From NCBI RefSeq assembly GCF_041296385.1, contig NC_091034.1, positions 248,001-312,000 of the forward strand: DNA of 64,000 nt, in the 5' to 3' direction. The notes under the pieces are model-generated. The model made no database searches and was not told the origin of the DNA. It worked only from the letters and a program-made list of their open reading frames with translations. Source of the DNA: Aphelocoma coerulescens (Eukaryota; Chordata; Aves; Passeriformes; Corvidae). A program made the translations under genes and the position numbers. Of the stretch, positions 57,201-64,000 are shown piece by piece. Position 1 is the first letter of the stretch; each line of letters starts with the position of its first letter.

Positions 57201-57409
57201 CCTCAGCTCCGGGATGAGGGACACCGGGATTCCGAGGCTCCCGCGGCGGTTCCCGACCTCTGTCCCAGGGGTGACGTTGTCACCGGACGTGGCTTTTTTG
57301 GGTTGGAAAGGGCAGGATTTGGGCCACGCGCTGGTCTGAGGTCGTTGTGGAGAGGGGTGGTGGAGTGGGATCTGGGAATCTGGGATCCCACGAGATCCTG
57401 GGGCAGGAA

Positions 57410-58060
57410 AAAAAAAAAAAAAAAAAAAGGGTGTAGGGACAAAAAGAGAAAACAAAGTGGGGAAGGGAGGAAAATGGGAAGAAGAGGGAAAATAGTGGGA
57501 ATGAGGGAAAAGGGGAAAAAGCGAGGGCTAAAGGGAGGGAGGAAAGGAGAGAAAAGAGTTGAGGGAGAGAGGAAAAGAGGGGGAAAGGGGGAAAAGAAGG
57601 AAAAAACGGGCGAACGGGAAAAGCAGGGGACAAGGGGGAAGGTGGGAAAACTAGAAATAAAATGTAGGGAAGGGGGATAAATGGAGGAAAATGGGGAGGA
57701 AGAGGAGAAAAACAGGGGAAAAGTAGGGGACAATGAAAAAAGGGGAAAGAAGATAAAGGGGAGGAAGAGGGGTAAAACGGGGGAAAAGAGGAAAAATACG
57801 AAAAGAGGAGAAGGGGGGGGAAAGCAGGGAAAACAGAGGAAAAACAAGGCAAAGGGGGAAAAGGGGATGACAGGAAGGAAAAAAGGAAAAACGGGGGAAA
57901 GAGGGAAAAGGATATGAAGGGGAGGGGGAACAGGGAAAAACAGGAGAAACGGGGGGCAGAGAAAAAACAGGGTGAAGTAGAGGGGAAAAAGGGGCAAGTG
58001 GGGAAAAGGGGGGAAATCCGGGGGGAAATCCGGGGGGAAACAGGGAGAGCGAGGGTCCAG
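57410..58060. repeat. Long polypurine tract
   Basis: About 650 bp on + composed almost only of G and A (GGGGAAAAGAGGAAAA-type units) with scattered C/T, ending at two copies of GGGGGGAAATCC near 58012-58035. Confidence 0.93.
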
Positions 58061-58099
58061 AGGGAAAGCGGGGACAGCGGGAGCCGCGCTCGGTCCCGC

Positions 58100-58109
58100 A
58101 GCGCCCCCT
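58100..58109 (-). promoter_or_regulatory. Candidate CTCF-like core motif
   Basis: AGCGCCCCCT matches the AGCGCCCCCTGCTGG-type CTCF core (the following CTCTCGG matches less well, 12 of 15 in total). It is a motif only, no binding data. Confidence 0.35.
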
Positions 58110-58139
58110 CTCGGCAGTGCCCGCGCAGTCCCCGAGGGG

Positions 58140-59320
58140 TCGGGACGCGCTCCCAGAGCCCCCAGAACCCCCCCATAGTCCCCAGTACCCCACAGCCTCC
58201 CCAGTAGCCCCTCAGCTCCTCAGTATCCCCATGGCTCTCCCAGAGCCCCCAAGTGCTCCCCCATCGCCATCCCTGTGTCCCCTTAGCGCCCAGTATCCCC
58301 CAGTGCCCCCATAGCTCTCCCATAGGCACCAGTACCCCCCCACAGCCCCCCAGTGCCCCCATAGCTCTCCCATAGGCACCAGTACCCCCCCACAGCCCCC
58401 CAGTGCCCCCATAGCTCTCCCATAGACACCAGTACCCCCACACAGCCCCCCAGTGCCCCCATAGCTCTCCCATAGGCACCAGTACCCCCCACAGCCCCCC
58501 AGTGCCCCCATAGCTCTCCCATAGGCACCAGTACCCCCACACAGCCCCCCAGTGCCCCCATAGCTCTCCCATAGACACCAGTACCCCCACACAGCCCCCC
58601 AGTGCCCCCATAGCTCTCCCATAGGCACCAGTACCCCCACACAGCCCCCCAGTGCCCCCATAGCTCTCCCATAGACACCAGTACCCCCACACAGCTCCCC
58701 AGTGCCCCCATAGCTCTCCCATAGGCACCAGTACCCCCACACATCCCCCCAGTGCCCCCATAGCTCTCCCATAGGCACCAGTACCCCCACACAGCCCCCC
58801 AGTGCCCCCTCAGCTCCCCATAGTCCCCAGAGCACCCATAAGCCCCCAGTATCCCCACAGCCCCCAGTGGCCCCACAACTCCACCCAGTGTCCCCACAGC
58901 TCCCCCCAGTACCCCCACAGCCCCCCGTACCCCCACATCCCCCCAATATACCAATAGCCCCCCCAGTGCCCCCTAGGCCCCCAGTACCTCCATAGCCCCC
59001 AATGCCCCCATAGCCCCCAGTACCCTCACAGCCCCGCAGTGCTCCCATGGCCAACCAGTACACCCACAGCCCCTCATTGCCCCCCGATCTCTCCCAGTGC
59101 TCCCAGTAGGCTTCCCTGGGGTCTCCCACACAGCCATTACAGCCCCTTCCAGTGCCCCCTATGGCCCCCCAATTCCTCTCCTTAGTCCTCACAGTCCCCT
59201 AGTCTGTGCCAGTGCCCCCTCATAACCCTCATAGCACCCACAGTGCCCTCACAGCCCCCTAATAGGCCTTAGAGCCCCCCCCGACTGCTCAGTGTCCCCT
59301 CATATCCCCCCCCAGTCCCC
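58140..59320. repeat. C-rich minisatellite, 50-bp unit core
   Basis: In 58300-58810, CCCCCATAGCTCTCCCATAGG, CACCAGTACCCCCACACAGCC, CCCCAGTG recurs every 49-50 bp for about ten copies. Flanks carry diverged CCCCCAGTACCCCCACAGCC-like units to 59320. Because 50 is not a multiple of 3, the minus strand cycles through frames without a stop. Confidence 0.92.
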
Positions 59321-59329
59321 CCAGGATGC

Positions 59330-60435
59330 CCCATAGCCTTCCCAGCATCACCAGTGTAGGGAGCAGCTCCTGTCCTTGCACGGCTGGGGGGGCCGGGGGC
59401 ACCCCAAGTGTCCTCGGAGGGGCTGACCCCTGAGTCGGAAGGGCTTTGGTGGCCACGAGCCACGAGCCCTATCGTGATCCCCGGGAGCACCGGGAGCGGT
59501 GCCACCCTCCCCCCGCCACCGCATCCCACCGGTACCGACCCTGAGCATGCCCGGAGCGCCATAGGAAACACCGGAGATCGGTGCCACCCCCTCCGCGCTG
59601 CAGCATCCCGCCGGTACCGACCGTGAGCATCTCCGGGAATATCCCCGGGAGAGCCCCGATCGCTCCGGGGGCGGTGCTACCCACCCGTACCTCCTGCCGG
59701 CACCGCTCCTGGGTAGCGCCGGAGTGACCTTGGGAAACACCGGGGACCGGTGCCACCATCCCCCCGCCACCATCCGGCCGGTATATGCCCTCAGCATCCC
59801 CGGGTGACCCCCCGGTGGCGGCGGGAGCCGGTGCCATCTTCCCTCCAGCGCAGCATCTCGCCGGTACCGGTCCCGGGGCAGCCCCAGGGTGACTCCGAGG
59901 GACCCCAAGCAGCAGCGGGGACCCACATCACCCTCCCCCCCGCTGCGGCATCACGCCCATACCGGCCCTCAGCATCTCCGGGGTGACTCCTGGAAACACC
60001 GGGGACCAGTGCCACCATCCCCACGCTGCGGCATCCCGCCAGGACCGACCCTCAGCATCCCCCGGGGTGACCCCGCATAGCATCAGGGACAGGTACCACC
60101 ACCCCTGTATCGCTGCCTCCCCCCGGTGTCGACGCTCAGGATCCCCAGGGTGCCCCCGGGTGACCCCGGAGGCGGCAGGGACCGGTGCCACCATCTCCAG
60201 TCCGCAGCATCCCGCGCTGGGCAGCCCCGGGGTGGCTCCGAGAGACCCCAGGCAGCAGCGGAGGCCGGTGCCACCAACTTCACCCCGCGTCTTCTTGCCC
60301 GAACCGGTCCTCAGCATCCTCGGGGTGACCCCGGGTGACCCCGGGTAACGGCAAGGACCGGCGCCACCATTCCCAGGCTGTCGCATCCCTCCGGGCCTGA
60401 CTCTGGGCAGCCCCGGGGAGGCTCCTGGGATCACC
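59330..60435. repeat. GC-rich minisatellite, unit about 85 bp
   Basis: Unit like CGGTGCCACCATCCCCCCGC, GCAGCATCCCGCCGGTACCG, ACCCTCAGCATCCCCGGGGT, GACCCCGGGAAACACCGGGGAC. Landmark GGTGCCACC spaced 79-92 bp, about 11-12 copies. CpG content is high throughout. Confidence 0.9.
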
Positions 60436-60439
60436 GGGG

Positions 60440-60940
60440 ACCGGATCTCCGCCGCCCCCCGCCGCCCCCCTCCCCCCCCCCCACCCCCGTTCCCGGCCGC
60501 CTCCCCTCGGGCGTATCCGCTCCCCCCCCCCGTTGCCATGGCGAGCGCTCACCGCCCCCCCCCCTCGGGTTGCCATGGCGAGCGCGAGCGGCGGGCGCGC
60601 GGCGCGGTGGGCGGGGCGCGAGGGGCGGGCGGGGCGGCGATTGGCCAGGCGGCCCCACGTGACGCGCGCAGGAATGCAAATGAGCGATGGCCTCGCGCCG
60701 CCGCCGCGCCGCCGCCTGAGGGAGGGAGGAGGGAGCGGGCCCGGCCCGGCCCCGCCGGGACCCCCGCGCCCCCCGCGCCCCCCGCTCCGGGACCCCCCGG
60801 CGCCCCCCGGGCCATGGCACAGCCCGCCCTCCGCCGCCGCCTCGCCCGGCCCGGCCCGCAGGTACCGCGCGTGCCGCCGCTACCGGGCCCCGGCGGCTTT
60901 GTCTGGGCCGGGGGGGGGCTGAGGGGAGGGGGGGGCCGCG
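60440..60940 (+). promoter_or_regulatory. CpG-island promoter, candidate for a + strand gene
   Basis: GC boxes in 60601-60637 (GGGCGGGGCGCG, GGGGCGGGCGGGGCGG), CCAAT on the reverse at 60640-60644, CACGTGACG at 60656-60664 and octamer ATGCAAAT at 60674-60681. Motifs cluster in 80 bp, followed by GC-rich probable 5' UTR. No TATA box. Orientation is inferred from the downstream probable exon. Confidence 0.7.
60700..60861 (+). other. Candidate first exon, mostly 5' UTR
   Basis: GC-rich sequence after the motif cluster, ending at a potential donor CAG|GTACCG at 60861/60862. It contains an ATG at 60814 that opens 16 codons up to the donor. Start of the exon is not defined by sequence. Confidence 0.4.
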
Positions 60941-61069
60941 CATGCGCACCCGCCGTGCCTCAGTTTCCCCACCCGGGGCCGTGGCCCCCGCCGCTCCCCG
61001 CCCCCCGTGGGGTCCCCACTTCCCACCCCCATCTGTGTCTCCCCCCCTCCCCTTCCTCCTGCGCCCCTT

Positions 61070-61830
61070 CCTCTGGTTCTGCACTCCCTTATTATTATTG
61101 CCCACTGCCCACCATTATATTCCAGTGCCCCCGTGTTATCTCTGACCCCCTATACTATATCTGACCCCCCTGTCTTCTATCCCACCCCTCGCCATCATAT
61201 CCCACGCCCCATCTTCCACTCCCTTTTCTGATTTTGCACCGTTATTATGCCCACCCCCACCATCATGTTCCAGTCCCTACTATTTTATCTGACTCCCCCT
61301 TTATTATATCTGACCCCCTTTTTTCTTTTCTATCTCACCCCCACTAGTGTTCTCCACCCTTCACCAGCATCTTGCACCCCCCCTCTTATTTTGCATCCTC
61401 TTATCATTCCCTGTATCATATCCTGCTGCTCCCTATCCTGTACCCCTTTAATATTATTATTGCCCACCCCCAATCATATTCCAGTGCCTGCTGTTACCTC
61501 TGATCTCCTATATTGTATCTGACCCCCCCAGTGTTATATCTAACCTCCCTCACTTCTATCCAACCCCTTCATTAGTGTTTTCCCCTCTTTCCCATCATCT
61601 TCCACCCCCTCCTCTGCTTTTGCACCCTCTTATTATTATTCTCACCCCCATCATCATTTACCAATCTCTAATCTTTTATCTGACCCCCTCTCTTCTATCC
61701 CACCTTCCTGCCATATCCCACCCTTCACCAGCATATTGCATCCCCCCTTATTCTGAGTCCTCATATTATTCCCCCCATATTCCCCCATACTGCTGTTTAC
61801 TCCCCCATCTTTCTCCTCTCTATCCCATAG
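61070..61830. repeat. Four-copy repeat, unit about 160-220 bp
   Basis: Copies at about 61070, 61225, 61387 and 61612 share TTATTATTATTGCCCACCCC, CATCATATTCCAGTGCC, TATCTGACCCCCTATATTATATCTGACCCCCC and CTTCTATCCCACCC. Confidence 0.82.
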
Positions 61831-62765
61831 TCCCCCCCCCCGCAACCTGTCTGTATCCCCATTCCATCCCATCCCTCTCTGATTTCCCTACCCCGCATCG
61901 TTCTGCACCCCCATTTTGGGCTCAGCTCAGGGAATTCCAGCTCCCTGGCTCTTCCTGTCCTGGCTGTGGGACCCCCCATGTCCCCCCACCCCAGTGGGTC
62001 CCAGCAGTACCCAAAATCTTCCCTTTTTATTATTTTGGGTGGGTGTAATGGTTTGGAGGGGCTTGGAGCAGGTTTCCTCACCTCTGGGTCAGAAGCGAGG
62101 TATCCCCATCTGACACCCCAAATTCCCTGGTGGGGTTTGGTGTGGCTGAGGATGGGGGGCTTGGAACCACAACGGGTGGGAGCTGCTGGGGGCTTCCTGG
62201 GCTGTGCCTGTCCCTGGGGGATGGACTCCGGGTGGGCCTGGTGTGATCCCTCTGTGTCAATCACCTCAGTGACCCCACGTCAACTCGATGCCACCAGAGG
62301 GGAAAGAGCAGGTGCATGGCTGTGGAAAAGGTGCTGCCTAAAACCTCTCCAGCTGATGTGGACACGTGCCATGGATGCAGACCGAAGGGTGGGAAGTGTC
62401 ACAGGCCACATGCAGGGATGGGGACATGTACTGCCACCCCCATGAACACACGGACGTCCCACCCTGTGCTTTGCAACAGTGGCACCTTAGGGGACAAAGC
62501 CCCATGGGCCGCGCAAGGCCAGGACATCACTGCTGCCGTGTCCCTCGTGTGCTGGGCTGGGGTGGCCACCAAGGCCATCCTCAGTGGCCACTGTCCATAG
62601 TCTGCAGTATCCCACACTGTTGTCCCTGGTCCTGCTGTGGTGGCACTGCAGGGGCTCAGACGGGTGACACAGGTGGCCATGGGTGGCTGTCAGTGATCAT
62701 GGAGCCTCAAGGCCACCACAGTGGCCGTGGTGACAGAGGTGCTGCCCACAAGCCCCCCTCTCCGG
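61831..62765. other. Unique intron-like sequence
   Basis: No exon recognised. A short block around 62030-62240 is G/C rich and less repetitive. Confidence 0.5.
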
Positions 62766-62769
62766 CCCC

Positions 62770-63790
62770 CAGAGCACCATCCCCATCCTCCTCCTGTCCT
62801 TCTGTCATGCTGTCCATCCCTCTCCTGCTGTCCATTCATCCCTCTTCTTCCTTCCATCTGCCTTTCCCCTCATCCGTTTCCTCTGTCCATTCTTCCTTGC
62901 ATCTCTGCATCCCTCTCCTATGTCCATCCAGCCTTTCTTCCATCCCTTCCTGCCTTTTGTGTCTTTTCATCTGTCCATACTTCCTCCCTCCTGTCTGGTC
63001 TGTTCTTCCCTCCATCCTTTGGTCCCTCACTTCCCTGCTTCTTTTCAGCCTTTCCTTCTATCCTTGGGTCCTTTCCTCATTCTGTCCATCTTTCCATCCA
63101 CCCATCATTCCTTCCTTCCATTCTTAGAGCCGTCATTCCTTCCATCTGTCATTTCTTCTGTCTATCCTCTTGTCCATCCTTCCTTCCATCCTTGACCCCT
63201 CCTTCCTTCTGTCTTTCCTGTCTTTCTTGTCTCTTCTTCCTCACTTACTTCTATCTGTCCTTGTGTCCATCCTTCTTTCCCTCCCTCTTCCCATCCATTT
63301 TTCTTTCCTGCTCATCCACCCTTCCATTCGTCCCTCCCTTTCCATCCATCCTTCTGTCCATCCCTTTCCTTCTCCTGTTTGTCGTTCTCTCTGTCCTTCC
63401 ATCCTTCATCCCTTTCCTACTTCCACCTGTCCTTATGTCTGTCCTTTCCTAGTTCCAGGTCTCCCTTGGTTTCTCTCTTTATTTCCATCTCTTTCCTACT
63501 TCCGTCTGTTCTGTCCATCTGTTCTTTGTCCCTTTCCTATTTCCTTCCTCCTCTTCCCTTGTTTCCTTCTCTCCGTTTGTCTGTCCATTTCCTACTTCCC
63601 TCCTTCCCTCTTTTCCTTTTGTCTGTCCATCCCATCATCCCTCTCTTCCCCCAGTCCATCCTTCTATCCATCACTACCTTCTCACCTCCATCTCTTTGCC
63701 TTCCAGCCTTCCCTCTGTCCATCCTTCCTCCTGTCCCTCCCTTTCCTCTGCTCTCTCCATCCTCCTGTCCATGCTCCCTTTCCCCATTTC
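62770..63790. repeat. Polypyrimidine (TCCATCCTTCCT)n-type tract
   Basis: About 1 kb of CCTT/CCAT/TCTG units, mostly C and T on +. Long serine/proline-rich frames here are artefacts. Confidence 0.92.
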
Positions 63791-63954
63791 CCCTGGGGCG
63801 CTGACCCACACTTTGGTGGATGAGGATGAGCCACAGGGTCTCCCATCGTTCTTCCTCCACCCCACCCTCCTCCTCCTCTGTGACTCCAGCCCCCCATTCT
63901 TCATCTGGACACGAGGTGCCAGGGGTACCCCCTCACTCTGTTCCTCCCCCCCAG

Positions 63955-64000
63955 CTCTAGTCTGACCCACGCTCTCCATCCCGCCCCGGCCCCACCATGG
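63955..64000 (+). CDS. Probable start of second exon with Kozak ATG at window edge
   Basis: Acceptor CCTCCCCCCCAG at 63943-63954, preceded by a long polypyrimidine region. The next bases hold an in-frame TAG at 63958-63960, then CCCCACCATGG with ATG at 63997-63999, a strong Kozak context. The in-frame stop makes this ATG the first possible start in this frame. The gene cannot be identified from one codon. Intron length from 60862 would be about 3.1 kb. Confidence 0.45.

Noticed and set aside
58212..58761. Tandem units as a CRISPR array
   Set aside because: Vertebrate minisatellites with no distinct unique spacers; unit is contiguous without repeat-spacer alternation.
57280..59192. Minus-strand frames of 493 and 326 codons (Gly/Trp/Tyr-rich)
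   Set aside because: Encoded by the 50-bp C-rich array and polypurine tract; amino-acid content follows the repeat. Treated as repeat artefact.
60814..60861. ATG 60814 as the real start of the right-edge gene (MAQPAL...)
   Set aside because: If joined to the acceptor at 63954 in phase it meets CTC TAG at once. More likely 5' UTR or uORF.

Overview
This window looks like avian nuclear DNA, probably from a gene-rich, GC-rich microchromosome. Three things suggest this. There are at least 14 truncated CR1-type LINE 3' ends, the usual bird retroposon, and they carry the typical 'fused to AATTCTGTG-like repeats' tail. The first 27 kb holds vertebrate genes with compact GT-AG introns. The encoded GLUT1 protein has the 490-residue form with the short MDTGSK N-terminus that fits birds better than the 492-residue human protein. 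A passerine or other neoavian is plausible but not proven.

Left third (1-12.3 kb): the last six coding exons of ZMYND12 on the + strand, an axonemal TPR protein. Its 5' exons, including the MYND zinc finger, were not found and probably lie left of the window. Its introns are full of CR1 fragments in both orientations.

Middle (12.3-27.8 kb): the complete SLC2A1 (GLUT1) gene on the - strand. It has ten coding exons, all with consensus splice sites and continuous phase, a roughly 1.5 kb 3' UTR, and a CpG-island promoter. ZMYND12 and SLC2A1 converge tail to tail. The SLC2A1 promoter carries four perfect 51-bp tandem copies, each with a CCAAT box and a GC box. It is followed further upstream by about 650 bp of TG/TCTG microsatellite and then a 12-copy minisatellite, each copy of which contains CACGTG.

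Right half (27.8-60.4 kb): I find no convincing protein-coding exon here. It is an almost unbroken series of unrelated minisatellites, purine or pyrimidine tracts, AT-rich stretches and small CpG-rich patches. Many long open frames exist, but they come from repeats.

Right end (60.4-64 kb): a second CpG island with GC boxes, CCAAT, CACGTGACG and octamer motifs looks like a + strand promoter. The last 46 bases look like the start of a second exon with a Kozak ATG three bases before the window ends, so an unidentified gene probably begins here and continues outside.

Functionally, the two recognised genes are unrelated: a sperm/ciliary axoneme protein and the main glucose uniporter. The strongest new hypotheses concern regulatory repeat architecture upstream of SLC2A1.
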